Source of the DNA: Parabacteroides sp. An277
Lineage (GTDB): Bacteria; Bacteroidota; Bacteroidia; Bacteroidales; Tannerellaceae
Direction of reading: 5' to 3'
Length of the DNA: 64,000 nt
Assembly: GCF_002159645.1 (NCBI RefSeq)
Contig: NZ_NFJB01000014.1
Span: 31,716-95,715, forward strand
The notes beneath the pieces are model-generated. The model worked only from the letters and a program-made list of their open reading frames with translations. It ran no database searches and was not told where the DNA came from. Of the stretch, positions 25,847 to 35,408 are shown one piece after another (position 1 is the first letter of the stretch; the number at the start of each line of letters is the position of its first letter). Made by a program: the position numbers and the translations under genes.

Positions 25847-25928
25847 TATCTTTAGGCTAAAGATACATATCTTTAAGTTGAAGATACGTATCTTTAAGCT
25901 GCAGATATATATCTTTAGCCTAAAGATA
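25847..25928. repeat. Four 19-bp palindromes at exactly 21-bp spacing
   Basis: TATCTTTAGGCTAAAGATA and three variants start at 25847, 25868, 25889 and 25910. The first and last have perfect arms, and the inner two (TATCTTTAAGTTGAAGATA, TATCTTTAAGCTGCAGATA) are slightly divergent. The same 19-mer occurs once at 32706 and once at 40849. The rest of the 573-nt gap (25547-26119), between the divergent susC and pepT genes, is AT-rich with no reading frame I trust. Confidence 0.85.
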
Positions 25929-26119
25929 GACTTATTCCAGGCATGAAGTAACTTTGGGTCGGGGTATAACCGATTTTCTTTTAGGCCTGTTCTTTTTACC
26001 GGCTTGTATCGAATTCGCGTTAATTCGCAGCGATTTTTTTCGAATAGTTTGTGTATCTCGTTTCCTTTGCTTAATTTTATCGCTGTTTAGATAGAGTATG
26101 AATCGGTAAATCTAACATT

Positions 26120-27337
26120 ATGACAGTATTAGAAAGGTTTTTAGGATATGTGACGTTTGCTACGCAATCGAGCGAAACGTCGGGTGTGACGCCCAGTACG
26201 CCGGGGCAACGTGTCTTTGCCGAGGCTTTGGCGAAAGAGTTGGAAGCGATGGGATTGGAGGAAGTCTCCGTCGATGAACATGCTTATGTGATGGCTTCGC
26301 TTCCGGCCAATACGGAAGAAAAGATACCGACTATTGGTTTTATTTCGCATTTGGATACGTCGCCCGATATGAAGGGCGAGGGCGTGAAAGCGCGCGTCGT
26401 GCGGTATGAAGGGGGTGATGTGGTGCTGAACGAGGCGGAAGGTATCCGTCTTTCGCCTACGATGTTCCCGGAAATGGCGGATTATATAGGACAGGATTTG
26501 GTCGTGACGGATGGAACTACACTCTTAGGTGCGGACGATAAAGCGGGCGTGGCGGCGATTATTTCTGCCATGGAATATTTGAAAACGCATCCGGAAATAA
26601 AGCATGGGAAGATTCGTGTAGGTTTCACGCCCGACGAGGAAATCGGCCAGGGTGCGGACCATTTCGACGTGGCGAAGTTCGGATGCGAATGGGCCTATAC
26701 GGTCGATGGCGGCGCGATAGGCGAACTGGAATACGAGAATTTCAATGCCGCTTCTGCCAAAGTCTCTTTCAAGGGGTTGAATGTGCATCCGGGTACGGCC
26801 AAAGATAAGATGGTGAACGCCGCATTGCTGGCGATAGAGTTTGCTTCGTGGCTTCCAGCGGAAGCCCGTCCGGAACATACAGAGGGTTATGAAGGTTTCT
26901 TCCATCTGATTGATATGAGCGGTTCGGTCGAGGAGGCTTCGCTTTCTTATATTATCCGCGACCATTCACGTGCGTTGTTTGAAGAGAAGAAAGCTTTGTT
27001 GGCGCAATGGGTAGCTCGCATGAACGAGGCGCATCCGAACAGTACGACCCTTACGGTGCGCGACCAATATTATAATATGCGCGAGATTGTAGAGCCGAAG
27101 CAACATATTGTAGATTTAGCCTCGCGGGCGATGAAAGAAATAGGTGTGGTGCCGAAGATTCAGCCTATCCGTGGCGGGACGGACGGTGCGCGACTTTCGT
27201 TCATGGGTTTGCCTTGCCCGAATCTCTTTACCGGCGGGCATAATTTCCACGGACGTTATGAATATATCCCTGTCCCCTCGCTTGAAAAGGCGATGGAGAC
27301 CGTCGTGAAAATAGCCGAACTGGCTGCCCAAGCATGA
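26120..27337 (+). CDS. pepT: Peptidase T (tripeptide aminopeptidase)
   Basis: The protein has 405 residues, the full length for PepT, an M20B di-zinc exopeptidase that removes N-terminal residues from tripeptides in the cytoplasm. Zinc-ligand and catalytic motifs are all visible: [50 protein letters not shown] and the C-terminal [28 protein letters not shown]. No signal peptide is present. The start [19 protein letters not shown] matches the family N-terminus. It is followed 45 nt later by gcvT on the same strand. Confidence 0.97.
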   Translation: MTVLERFLGYVTFATQSSETSGVTPSTPGQRVFAEALAKELEAMGLEEVSVDEHAYVMASLPANTEEKIPTIGFISHLDTSPDMKGEGVKARVVRYEGGDVVLNEAEGIRLSPTMFPEMADYIGQDLVVTDGTTLLGADDKAGVAAIISAMEYLKTHPEIKHGKIRVGFTPDEEIGQGADHFDVAKFGCEWAYTVDGGAIGELEYENFNAASAKVSFKGLNVHPGTAKDKMVNAALLAIEFASWLPAEARPEHTEGYEGFFHLIDMSGSVEEASLSYIIRDHSRALFEEKKALLAQWVARMNEAHPNSTTLTVRDQYYNMREIVEPKQHIVDLASRAMKEIGVVPKIQPIRGGTDGARLSFMGLPCPNLFTGGHNFHGRYEYIPVPSLEKAMETVVKIAELAAQA

Positions 27338-27382
27338 AACATATACATTATATAATATAGAAATCTAAATCGTGAAGCAAGA

Positions 27383-28468
27383 ATGAAAACAACTCCATTT
27401 ACAGACGTGCATATCGCATTGGGCGCAAAAATGCACGAGTTTGCCGGCTATAACATGCCGATTGAATATTCTGGAATTATTGATGAACATATGACGGTGG
27501 TAAACGGTGTGGGCGTATTCGATGTGTCCCACATGGGCGAATTCTGGGTAAAAGGACCGAAAGCGTTGGATTTTATCCAGGCCATTACTTCCAATGACGC
27601 TTCCATCCTTCCGTTGGGCAAAGCGCAATATACGTGTTTCCCGAACGAGCAGGGCGGTATCGTAGATGATTTGATTGTGTACCATTACGAGCCAGAGAAG
27701 TATATGCTTGTGGTGAATGCTGCCAATATCGAAAAGGATTGGAATTGGTGCGTGAACCATAATCCGATGGGAGCAGAGTTGGAGAATGCATCAGACAACA
27801 TCGCCCAGCTCGCCATCCAAGGACCGAAAGCGCAAGAGGTATTGCAGAAGCTCACGCCGGTCGACCTCTCTTCTATTCCTTATTATGCCTTTACAACGGG
27901 TGAATTTGCAGGATGCAAGCACGTCATCATCTCGAATACGGGCTATACGGGTGCGGGCGGCTTCGAGCTTTATTTCTATCCGAGTGATGCCATGACCATT
28001 TGGAACGCTATCTTTGAAGCCGGACAACCGGAAGGTATCAAACCGATAGGATTGGGAGCACGCGATACGCTTCGCTTGGAAATGGGCTTCTGCTTGTATG
28101 GGAATGACTTGGATGATACGACCTCGCCCATCGAAGCCGGTTTAGGATGGATTACGAAATTTGTCGATGGTAAGAACTTTACCAACCGTGCCGAATTGGA
28201 ACGCCAGAAGAAAGAGGGCGTAAACCGTAAATTATGTGCATTCGAATTGATAGATAAAGGTATTCCTCGTCATGGTTATCCGATAGTGGATGCGGACGGG
28301 AATCAAATCGGTATCGTTACGTCGGGTACGATGTCTCCGGTATTGAAGAAAGGTATTGGTATGGGCTATGTCCAAACGCCGCTTTGGAAGGTCGGGACCG
28401 AGATTTACATCCAAGTGCGCAATCGCAACTTGAAAGCGCAAGTCGTAAAGGCTCCATTCCGTAAATAA
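27383..28468 (+). CDS. gcvT: Glycine cleavage system T protein (aminomethyltransferase)
   Basis: The protein has 361 residues. It transfers the methylene group from the aminomethyl-lipoyl H protein to tetrahydrofolate, releasing ammonia. Family motifs are [37 protein letters not shown] (containing the folate-contacting Asp), [32 protein letters not shown] and the C-terminal [18 protein letters not shown]. The other glycine-cleavage genes (gcvP, gcvH) are not adjacent, which is common in this phylum. Confidence 0.97.
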   Translation: MKTTPFTDVHIALGAKMHEFAGYNMPIEYSGIIDEHMTVVNGVGVFDVSHMGEFWVKGPKALDFIQAITSNDASILPLGKAQYTCFPNEQGGIVDDLIVYHYEPEKYMLVVNAANIEKDWNWCVNHNPMGAELENASDNIAQLAIQGPKAQEVLQKLTPVDLSSIPYYAFTTGEFAGCKHVIISNTGYTGAGGFELYFYPSDAMTIWNAIFEAGQPEGIKPIGLGARDTLRLEMGFCLYGNDLDDTTSPIEAGLGWITKFVDGKNFTNRAELERQKKEGVNRKLCAFELIDKGIPRHGYPIVDADGNQIGIVTSGTMSPVLKKGIGMGYVQTPLWKVGTEIYIQVRNRNLKAQVVKAPFRK

Positions 28469-28478
28469 GCAATTAGTA

Positions 28479-28556
28479 ATTGACAATTGATAATTGATAA
28501 TTGACAATGAAAATGTTCTTGTAACACTCATTGTCAATCGTCAATTGTCAATTATC
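28479..28556. repeat. Intergenic AATTGACAATTG inverted repeat
   Basis: Left-arm copies of AATTGACAATTGATAATTG and right-arm copies of TCAATTGTCAATTATCC can pair across a ~17-nt loop. It is the same motif family as the repeat at 15803-15920, and here it separates two same-strand genes. Confidence 0.7.
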
Positions 28557-28567
28557 CATTGAAAAAG

Positions 28568-29587
28568 ATGAAGATAAGGTTTGGTGTTGTCGGTACGAAT
28601 TTCATTACCGATTGGGTCTTAGCCGGTGCGCGCGAAGACGAACGTTTCGAGCTTTCGGCGGTTTGTTCTCGTACGCAAGAACGGGCAGATGAATTTGCGG
28701 CGAAGTATCAGATTCCGCATACGTTTACTTCGTTGGAAGAGATGGCGGCCAGTCCGTGGGTCGATGCGGTGTATATTGCTTCGCCTAACTTCCTGCACGC
28801 TTCGCAAAGCATCCTTTGCATGAAGCATGGAAAGCATGTATTGTGTGAAAAGCCTTTGGCGTCGAATGCGCAGGAAGCGCGGGAGATGATTGAGGTGTCG
28901 AAGCAATGTGGCGTGGCCTTGATGGAAGCGATGAAGCCTACGTTGACACCTAATTTCCGGGTCTTGCAGGAGGCATTGCCGAAGGTGGGCGTCGTGCGGC
29001 GTTACTTTGCTGCCTATTGCCAATACTCTTCGCGTTATGATAAGTTTAAGGAGGGCATTGTCTTGAATGCTTTTAACCCGGCCTATTCGAATGGGGCGAT
29101 GATGGATATCGGTGTCTATACGATTTATCCGATGGTCGTGCTTTTTGGCCGTCCGCAGGCGGTGCAGGCTTCAGGGGTATTGTTGAGCAGTGGGGTAGAT
29201 GGACAAGGTGCCGTGAATTTGGCTTACGAAGGCATGACGGCTACGGTGCTTTATTCGAAGATTGCGAACTCTTCGCTTCCTACGGAAATCGAAGGTGAGG
29301 CGGGAAACCTCATGGCGGACCGAATCAATCAAATCAAGCGGGTGACGTGGCATCCGCGTCCGGTAGCGGCTTCTGGAAAAGGACCTGCGGCGGACATATT
29401 CGACCTTACCGTGCCCACCCCGCACGATGAATATTATTATGAAATAGCCGAATTCCTCGATTTGATAGAATCCGGTAAGCGCGAATCGGCCATCAATAGC
29501 CATGCGAATTCATTGATAACGATGGAAATACTCGACGAGGTACGCCGTCAGTTGGGGGTTGTCTATCCGGCCGATGCATCACGTTAG
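28568..29587 (+). CDS. Gfo/Idh/MocA family NAD(P)-dependent oxidoreductase (cytoplasmic)
   Basis: The protein has about 339 residues from the ATG at 28568. A TTG three codons upstream (28559) is a possible but less likely start. The Rossmann start reads MKIRFGVVGTNFITDWVL, followed by VYIASPNFLHASQS and the family motif LCEKPLASN. A C-terminal alpha/beta domain is present (GAMMDIGVYTIYPMVVLFG, with the Asp/His/Tyr region typical of trans-dihydrodiol or scyllo-inositol dehydrogenase-like members). No signal peptide is present, unlike the homologue at 11027. The substrate is unknown. It stands alone after gcvT behind a hairpin element. Confidence 0.9.
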   Translation: MKIRFGVVGTNFITDWVLAGAREDERFELSAVCSRTQERADEFAAKYQIPHTFTSLEEMAASPWVDAVYIASPNFLHASQSILCMKHGKHVLCEKPLASNAQEAREMIEVSKQCGVALMEAMKPTLTPNFRVLQEALPKVGVVRRYFAAYCQYSSRYDKFKEGIVLNAFNPAYSNGAMMDIGVYTIYPMVVLFGRPQAVQASGVLLSSGVDGQGAVNLAYEGMTATVLYSKIANSSLPTEIEGEAGNLMADRINQIKRVTWHPRPVAASGKGPAADIFDLTVPTPHDEYYYEIAEFLDLIESGKRESAINSHANSLITMEILDEVRRQLGVVYPADASR

Positions 29588-29626
29588 CTTTCTGGCTTAA
29601 CTTTTGCCTAGCCCTGGCGCGACCCT

Positions 29627-29642
29627 TGCCTAACGTTAGGCA
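29627..29642. other. 16-bp perfect palindrome between convergent genes
   Basis: TGCCTAACGTTAGGCA lies in the 80-nt gap between the oxidoreductase and holB stop codons. It could be a bidirectional terminator stem or a binding site. No flanking U-run is present. Confidence 0.5.
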
Positions 29643-29667
29643 TGATCTCTGCCGCGGGTTGGGCAGC

Positions 29668-30792
29668 TTATCGTTTAATCAGGACGGTTATCTGCAAAGC
29701 TAAGTCGAAGAAAACCATTTTGGGGTTGACGTTTTGGGAGATATGTTGCTCGGCCTTGTCCAGCTCTTCCATCAGTTCGAACACGTTACGCTCGTTGACG
29801 AAAGGAGAGAAGCGGATGGCGAAGGTAGCTTCATCTCGGTTCATGTAGTTAAGTTCGGGGGCTTGGAAGCGATAGACAAAGTTCTCGCGGATAAGCCGTT
29901 GGCAGTAGGCGAGGAAATTCTTTTGCTTTTCCCGTCCGATGGAGGCGAGCAGGTCGGCTTGTTCCTTCATTGCCTTGACGTTTCGTGCCCACGAGTTACG
30001 CATGATTTGTTTGAATTGTTCCAGGAAAAACTGCGTTTCCTCGTTGACGCTAATCGCTTCAATCGCTTTCAGGAAATTGCCATTGGCCAGATGGGCTACG
30101 TATTTGGCATCTTCGGGCATGAGGCCAAAGCGGGCTTCAAGCGCGTGTGCCATGTCTTCGGGTAGAATGGCGGGAATGTTCAGCCGTTGGGCACGTGATT
30201 GGATGGTTCCCAATATGATGTCTGGCGTTTCGGATACCATCAAGATGACGGTCTTGGCGGGCGGCTCTTCAATTACTTTGAGGAGTTTGTTGGCACATGT
30301 CGGGTGGAGTTTCTCCGGCATCCAGACCAACAAGACACGGTATTCGGCTTCGTATATCTTGAGGCTGAGTTTATGCACAATCTCGTCGCTTTCTTTGGAA
30401 TAGATGAGCGCCTGCGAGTTACCGGCATCAATCGTATCGAGCCATTCGTCCAATCCGAAATAGGTATGTTCGTGGAGAAACGCACGCCATTCCGGCAGGT
30501 AATCGTCGCAAATCTCCTTCTTCCGCTCTTTTTTGGCGACAATCGGAAAGACGAAATGGAGGTCGGGATGCGCCAAAGCATCGTATTTCAGGCACGAAGG
30601 GCAATGGCCACATGCATCCGTCTCGCTTCTCTGGGTGCAGTTCAGGTATCGGGCATAAGCCAAGGCGAGGGCAAACGAACCTGTTCCGCCTCTCTCGGTA
30701 AAGAGTTGCGCATGGGGCACAACTCCTGTCCGGGCGGATTCAATCAGATGTCGCTTTATCTTCTCTTGGCCAATGATGTCCCTGAAATACAT
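29668..30792 (-). CDS. holB: DNA polymerase III delta' subunit (clamp-loader)
   Basis: The protein has 374 residues. It is part of the clamp loader that places the beta clamp on primed DNA. The N-terminal AAA+ fold begins MYFRDIIGQEKIKRHL and HAQLFTERGGTGSFALA. The P-loop lacks the usual Lys, as in delta' subunits that do not hydrolyse ATP. A zinc-type cluster follows (DACGHCPSCLKYDALAHPDLHF), then ALIYSKESDEIVHKLSLKIYEAEYRVLLVW and KLLKVIEEPPAKTVILM, with the SRAQ sensor-like motif (IQSRAQRL). It leads into a DUF4293 gene upstream and is convergent with the oxidoreductase. Confidence 0.93.
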   Translation of the reverse strand: MYFRDIIGQEKIKRHLIESARTGVVPHAQLFTERGGTGSFALALAYARYLNCTQRSETDACGHCPSCLKYDALAHPDLHFVFPIVAKKERKKEICDDYLPEWRAFLHEHTYFGLDEWLDTIDAGNSQALIYSKESDEIVHKLSLKIYEAEYRVLLVWMPEKLHPTCANKLLKVIEEPPAKTVILMVSETPDIILGTIQSRAQRLNIPAILPEDMAHALEARFGLMPEDAKYVAHLANGNFLKAIEAISVNEETQFFLEQFKQIMRNSWARNVKAMKEQADLLASIGREKQKNFLAYCQRLIRENFVYRFQAPELNYMNRDEATFAIRFSPFVNERNVFELMEELDKAEQHISQNVNPKMVFFDLALQITVLIKR

Positions 30793-30804
30793 AGAGGATA
30801 GGGA

Positions 30805-31269
30805 TTAACGCAACCGGTCGAGCGAGCGGACCAATATTTCGTCGGCGCCAATATTACGGATAGCCAAATAATCCAATATCAAGCAAACGAGCGGAAGCCC
30901 AAGCGCAATCTTGAGTGAATAGTTCATCTGCTCGCCCCCTGCGCCTATCGTGCTCATATAATAAATGAACAAGCCATAGAACCCCAACATCAGCAATCCG
31001 TTGAAGACGCTCAACCGTATCTGCAAGATGCGCTTCCGGTAAAGGAAAATCGTCACCATGGCAATCAAGGCGATAACTCCCGAAAGGACAAACAATCCCC
31101 ACGTAGGGAAGAGCAGCTCCGGTTTTTCGGTCAAAGTAGTTGAAAGGCCTGTGGCGTCAAATGTACATACTTGTCCTCCGATAACCAATGTGGCTAATGG
31201 AGAGAACAGGGTGACAATCATTAAAATGGCAATAACCAATAGGTATACGGTTTGTATTCTTTGTATCAT
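30805..31269 (-). CDS. DUF4293 family four-helix membrane protein
   Basis: The protein has 154 residues. It begins MIQRIQTVYLLVIAILM, the typical N-terminus of the family, so I choose the ATG at 31269 over the upstream ATG at 31299. Four hydrophobic segments are visible (YLLVIAILMIVTLFSPLATL, LFVLSGVIALIAMVTIFLY, VFNGLLMLGFYGLFIYYM, IALGLPLVCLILDYLAI). This small inner-membrane family is Bacteroidetes-specific with unknown role, and it commonly lies next to holB and rpoZ as here. Confidence 0.88.
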   Translation of the reverse strand: MIQRIQTVYLLVIAILMIVTLFSPLATLVIGGQVCTFDATGLSTTLTEKPELLFPTWGLFVLSGVIALIAMVTIFLYRKRILQIRLSVFNGLLMLGFYGLFIYYMSTIGAGGEQMNYSLKIALGLPLVCLILDYLAIRNIGADEILVRSLDRLR

Positions 31270-31358
31270 ATCGCATGCAGGTATTAAAAGCAAAGGCACA
31301 AAGACAAGAAGAATGAAATTCTGTGTCTCCGTGCCTCCACGTTCCTAAAATATCTTAT

Positions 31359-31697
31359 TTAATTGTTGAAGTTATTCTTTTCTTTCGCCGGATTGCGGAA
31401 GTAAACCTTCCCATCTTCGTATTCTTTTGCAGCAATGAGGGTTGGCTTCGGCAACTTTTCATAATAACGAGAGATTTCAATCTGTTCACGATTCTCGAAC
31501 ACTTCTTCCAAGTTATCGTTATACGAAGCAAATTCTTGCAATTTCTTTTCCAGGTCTTGCTTCATCTCGACGCTAATCTGGTTCGCACGTTTGGCGATAA
31601 TCGCTACCGTTTCGTAGATATTGCCTGTATCGGCGCAGAGTTTCATCAAATCGCGTGTTACCGTATTGGACGGTGCGTTTGTCTTTCTGTAATCCAT
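31359..31697 (-). CDS. rpoZ: DNA-directed RNA polymerase omega subunit, Bacteroidetes type
   Basis: The 112 residues beginning MDYRKTNAPSNTVTRDLMKL carry the omega signature VAIIAKRANQISVEMKQDL. A Bacteroidetes-specific acidic C-terminal extension follows (DNLEEVFENREQIEISRYYEKLPKP, FRNPAKEK). It is a small structural subunit helping fold beta' in RNA polymerase. It follows bamD by 27 nt on the same strand, probably as part of one bamD-rpoZ-DUF4293-holB transcript. Confidence 0.93.
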   Translation of the reverse strand: MDYRKTNAPSNTVTRDLMKLCADTGNIYETVAIIAKRANQISVEMKQDLEKKLQEFASYNDNLEEVFENREQIEISRYYEKLPKPTLIAAKEYEDGKVYFRNPAKEKNNFNN

Positions 31698-31724
31698 ACT
31701 TTCTTTATTATTTAATAATTCGAT

Positions 31725-32543
31725 TTAATACGTATCTGTGATTCGTTTGTTTGCATATTCAAAATACTTTTGGGCTTCCTTCAGGTATTGGCCTTCAGGA
31801 TATTCGTTCGTGTAGTTGTAGTATTCGTCTACCACGTCGCGATAACGCCCTTGCAACTTTTCGTCCACGCTCACCCGCGCCGTTTCGTATTTCGAACGGA
31901 GGATAATAATCATGAACTCTTCGCGGTATTTGGAATAGGGATAATTCTTCAGTGCGTTTTCTGCCGTAATCACGGCCGAAAGGTAATTATTACCCAGGTA
32001 AGTACCCAAGTTGAAGTAGAGCTTCGTGGCGAGCAATTCCTTCAGTGCCAGTTTCTCTTGCAATTCAAAGAGGATACGTTGCGCTTCGGGCGCCCGTTCG
32101 CTTTGCGGATAATAATCGAGGTAGAGCTGCAATTGCTCGATGGCTTTGTAGGTCTGCGTCTGATCCAGCTTTGGGTCGGGCGAATCCAAGTAAAGCCCAT
32201 AGCCCGAATAATAGCGGGAAAGCTCCGTGTATTCCCCTTTCGGGTACGTTTTGTAATAATTCTCGAAATACTGGGATGCTGTTTGGTAATCCTCTTGTCC
32301 ATAATAACTTTGGGCAAGCAAGTAAAGGGATTCTTCCGCGTAGGCCGTACCTTTAAAGATTGGAACCAATTCATCCAACAACGTCGCCGACTTAGAGTAT
32401 TGCTTTGCGTTGAAATATTTCTTCGCATACGAATACTTCAGTTCATAGTCTGTGCTTTTTAATACCTTGTTGTACTCTCCGCACGAGGGAAGGGCGAACA
32501 AGACAGCCGCACTCATCATCCAAAATAATACAATCTTTTTCAT
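31725..32543 (-). CDS. bamD: Outer-membrane assembly lipoprotein BamD
   Basis: The protein has 272 residues with lipobox ALPSC (Cys21). TPR repeats follow (YAKKYFNAKQYSKSATLLDEL, YLLAQSYYGQEDYQTASQYFENYYKTYPKGEY, QLYLDYYPQSERAPEAQRILFEL). It works with BamA in inserting beta-barrel proteins into the outer membrane, attached to its periplasmic face. It has a -7 box at 32569-32576 and heads the run bamD-rpoZ-DUF4293-holB. Confidence 0.94.
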   Translation of the reverse strand: MKKIVLFWMMSAAVLFALPSCGEYNKVLKSTDYELKYSYAKKYFNAKQYSKSATLLDELVPIFKGTAYAEESLYLLAQSYYGQEDYQTASQYFENYYKTYPKGEYTELSRYYSGYGLYLDSPDPKLDQTQTYKAIEQLQLYLDYYPQSERAPEAQRILFELQEKLALKELLATKLYFNLGTYLGNNYLSAVITAENALKNYPYSKYREEFMIIILRSKYETARVSVDEKLQGRYRDVVDEYYNYTNEYPEGQYLKEAQKYFEYANKRITDTY

Positions 32544-32568
32544 CCAATCAACTTGTACGTTTAGCGTG

Positions 32569-32576
32569 CAAATTTA
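32569..32576 (-). promoter_or_regulatory. -7 box of the bamD operon
   Basis: The minus strand reads TAAATTTG, a perfect TAnnTTTG, 26 nt before the bamD start. Confidence 0.55.
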
Positions 32577-32663
32577 GGAATAATTCTTAGAGTAAAAAAG
32601 GTTTCGCCTTAAAAATGTCTGAAATACGCCTCCGATTCTTTGTTTCGACGGCGTGAAAACTTC

Positions 32664-32788
32664 CTTTCCCTGTTATCCTTTCTGCACGTATCGTCGATAT
32701 TTCTTTATCTTTAGGCTAAAGATATACACATATCGTCGATATTTATACAAACATCGACGATATGTGCAGAAAGGATAACGGGAAACAA
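32664..32788. repeat. Long inverted-repeat element with two internal palindromes
   Basis: The arms at about 32666-32702 and 32751-32785 are near-complementary over ~36 nt (both contain TATCCTTTCTGCAC and ATCGTCGAT in inverse orientation). They enclose TATCTTTAGGCTAAAGATA (32706-32724) and a TATCGTCGATA palindrome. A sister element lies at 40801-40894. It sits between the end of the efflux permease gene and the bamD promoter. Confidence 0.8.
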
Positions 32789-32800
32789 ATGTTTTCCTCC

Positions 32801-35140
32801 CTATTGGTTCGATTTCCGGAAGCTCTCAATCGGATTCGCATTCGCCGCCTTCCAGCTTTGATAGAATACGGTGAGGAACGAAATCAGGAGGCAGAACAGT
32901 CCGGCAGCAATGAAGATGAGCGGGTTCAGCGAGATGCGGTAGCTGTAATCCGCGAGCCAGTCGCTCATGAAGTAATAAGCTACCGGAACGGCAAAGAGGA
33001 AGGCGAACACCACATACATCAGGAACGTCTTCACCAGCTTGGTGAGGATTTGCTTGTTATCCGAGCCGAACACCTTCCGCACCGCTACTTCCAACGAGCG
33101 TTGCTGGATGAAGTAAGTAGACATCGCCAATAATCCTAACAACGAGATGAGGATGGCCACGAAGGTGAACACGCCCACAATCTTCGCCAACCGGATTTGG
33201 GATTGGAAGCTGTCTTGCACGCGGTCGTCCAAGAACTTGCCTTGCAAGAGCAGTCCGCCGGTCAGGTTGCTGTATATCTTTTCGATTTCTTTTACCGTCT
33301 CGTATGGGTTCCCTTGAATTTCTACCAAAGCCACGCTGACGTAATCGTCTGGTTTCATGAAATGGAGCATGACAGGAGAGACTTTCGACAGGACATTCCC
33401 TTCATGGAAATCCGAGATGACGCCGGCGATGGAGACGTTCTCGCCTCCGATATTCACATGGGGCGCATCCATCGGGAGGTTCATCTCGCGCATGGCTGCT
33501 TCGTTCAGGTAATATTTCGGGTCGGCCAGGTGGTTATCTTGCTTCATCTGGAGCCCTAATATATCGAAGGTGGTGCGGTCCATGTGGTACATCTGGAAAC
33601 TGATGTTATGCTGGACGCCACCGTCTTCATACACCGTGGTGTTGTTGAAATGGCTATAGAAGGGGACTTGCATTGCCTTTCCTACCCGCGAGACGCCGCC
33701 CAACGCGCTCACTTGGTTGACAAATGTTTGTGCGTTGCTTTGGTTCGACAATCTCAACTCGGCTACGTAGAGGTTCTTGGTGTTATATCCTAACGGCGCT
33801 TTTATCAGGTGGTTTATCTGAAGTATCATGACCAATGAACAAGTCAGCATGACGATGGTAATGAAGTTCTGGAACGTGATAAAGACTTTGCTATACGTCA
33901 TCTTCGTTTTAGCCCGGAACGTACCACGCACGACATCTATCGGCTGTACCTTCGAAATCACCGTGGCCGGAAGCCATCCAGAGAGGCATCCCAACAGGGC
34001 GATGAACAAAAGAATCACGCCCAAGGTCAGCGGGGAGAAGAGCAAGCCTAAATCCAACCGCGTCTGCAGCAAATCGTCTACAAACGGTTTGGCATAGAAG
34101 GAGAAGAAGATAGCCAACGCCATGGCCATCAAGCACATCAGGACGGATTCGGACATCAACCGCCAGAACAGTTCCGAACGGCTGGAGCCGAGCAATCGCC
34201 GTGTCGCCATCTCTTTCGCCCGAAAGCCTGCTTGCGCGACGGTCAGGTTAATGTAATTCAGGATGGCGAAGAGCAATATCACGATGCCGACCGACATCAA
34301 AATAAGCACGAATCGTTTGTCGCCGCCATGGAGCATGTTGCTGTACCATCCGGAGAAGTAGAAGTCGGTCAGCTTCTCGATGCGCATGTCTTTGGCGGTT
34401 CCCCGTTCGTAGGGCCAGAAGAAGGTCTTGTACCAAGCCAACACATCGTCGGCGCGTTGGCGGAAATCAGTATCTTTATGCGTTAAGACAAACGTGACCG
34501 CTCCTGCCATATTCGCCAATCCGTTTCCATCCGATAAGCTCCAATTGTAGTTGGGCGCCTCTTTGATAGAAAGGATAACATCCGCTTTCGGGAGGGAGGT
34601 CGTGTGGAGGTCTTCTATTACACCGCTAATTACGTAACGGAAGGTATCTACCGCCAACGAGCGGCCAATCACATCTTCCGTCCCATACAGTTTGCGGGCG
34701 AAGCCTTGGCTCACCACGGCATTCGACGAAGAGACCAATACCTGCTTCGGGTCTCCTTGCAACAAACGGAACGAGAAGAAATCGAAGAAGGTAGAGTCCG
34801 CGCACATCAGGTTGGCATTCACGCTGCGGTTGTCGCCCCTGACGCCCAGCTGCGAGCCGTACCCTACGTCAATGACGCGGCACGTCTTCTCGATTTCCGG
34901 GTAGCGGGCCTCCAGGCGCGAAGCCATGCCATACCCGTTCTCTGCCATGTAGGTTCCTACAATATAAATCCTATCCCGGTTCGCGTGGAACCGGTCAGTA
35001 GAGAACTCCTGCCAGGTGTAGACACCGATGAGCAGTACAAACATCAACGATACGGAGAGTCCAAAGAGGTCAATCGCCGTATATCCCTTGTTCCGGCTGA
35101 GGAACTTCAGGTAAGTCTTCCAATTCGAAATTACGTTCAT
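32801..35140 (-). CDS. MacB/FtsX-like ABC transporter permease (second copy)
   Basis: The protein has 779 residues. An N-terminal helix (AIDLFGLSVSLMFVLLIGVYTW) is followed by a MacB periplasmic core, three helices near the middle (FVLILMSVGIVILLFAILNYINL and following), a second periplasmic domain and a final FtsX block (VGVFTFVAILISLLGLLAMSTYFIQQRSLEVAVRKVFG ...). This is the duplicated MacB_PCD-FtsX arrangement found in Bacteroidetes efflux loci. No nucleotide-binding domain is present, and no ATPase gene lies in this cluster. It is a paralogue of the 35416 gene, and the last ~135 residues are almost identical between the two. It is probably cotranscribed with tolC and hlyD genes upstream. 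Confidence 0.9.
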   Translation of the reverse strand: MNVISNWKTYLKFLSRNKGYTAIDLFGLSVSLMFVLLIGVYTWQEFSTDRFHANRDRIYIVGTYMAENGYGMASRLEARYPEIEKTCRVIDVGYGSQLGVRGDNRSVNANLMCADSTFFDFFSFRLLQGDPKQVLVSSSNAVVSQGFARKLYGTEDVIGRSLAVDTFRYVISGVIEDLHTTSLPKADVILSIKEAPNYNWSLSDGNGLANMAGAVTFVLTHKDTDFRQRADDVLAWYKTFFWPYERGTAKDMRIEKLTDFYFSGWYSNMLHGGDKRFVLILMSVGIVILLFAILNYINLTVAQAGFRAKEMATRRLLGSSRSELFWRLMSESVLMCLMAMALAIFFSFYAKPFVDDLLQTRLDLGLLFSPLTLGVILLFIALLGCLSGWLPATVISKVQPIDVVRGTFRAKTKMTYSKVFITFQNFITIVMLTCSLVMILQINHLIKAPLGYNTKNLYVAELRLSNQSNAQTFVNQVSALGGVSRVGKAMQVPFYSHFNNTTVYEDGGVQHNISFQMYHMDRTTFDILGLQMKQDNHLADPKYYLNEAAMREMNLPMDAPHVNIGGENVSIAGVISDFHEGNVLSKVSPVMLHFMKPDDYVSVALVEIQGNPYETVKEIEKIYSNLTGGLLLQGKFLDDRVQDSFQSQIRLAKIVGVFTFVAILISLLGLLAMSTYFIQQRSLEVAVRKVFGSDNKQILTKLVKTFLMYVVFAFLFAVPVAYYFMSDWLADYSYRISLNPLIFIAAGLFCLLISFLTVFYQSWKAANANPIESFRKSNQ

Positions 35141-35182
35141 ATCCTATTTATTTTATCATTTATTTCCCATTTATAAAGGCTT

Positions 35183-35408
35183 ACCCGCAAGCGGGCGAGC
35201 ATTTTGACGTCCGTCGAAGAGCCGACCCGCAAGCGGGTGAGCATTTTGACGCCCGTCGAAGAGCCGACCCGCAAGCGGGCGAGCCTTTTGACGCCCGTCG
35301 GAGAGCCGACCCGCAAGCGGGCGAGCCTTTTGACGCCCGTCGGAGAGCCGACCCGCAAGCGGGCGAACCTTTTTACGTCCGTCGAAGAGCCGACCCGCAA
35401 GCGGGTGA
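35183..35408. repeat. 42-nt tandem palindrome array (5.4 units) between the two permease genes
   Basis: Units start at 35183, 35225, 35267, 35309, 35351 and 35393, all exactly 42 nt apart; the last copy (35393-35408) is partial. Each full unit carries CCCGCAAGCGGG and GACGCCCGTC palindromes. Because 42 is a multiple of three and no stop occurs, both strands read through as repetitive peptides, but these are low-complexity and lack any gene context, so I regard the array as non-coding. It would be transcribed in the intercistronic gap. Confidence 0.9.
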
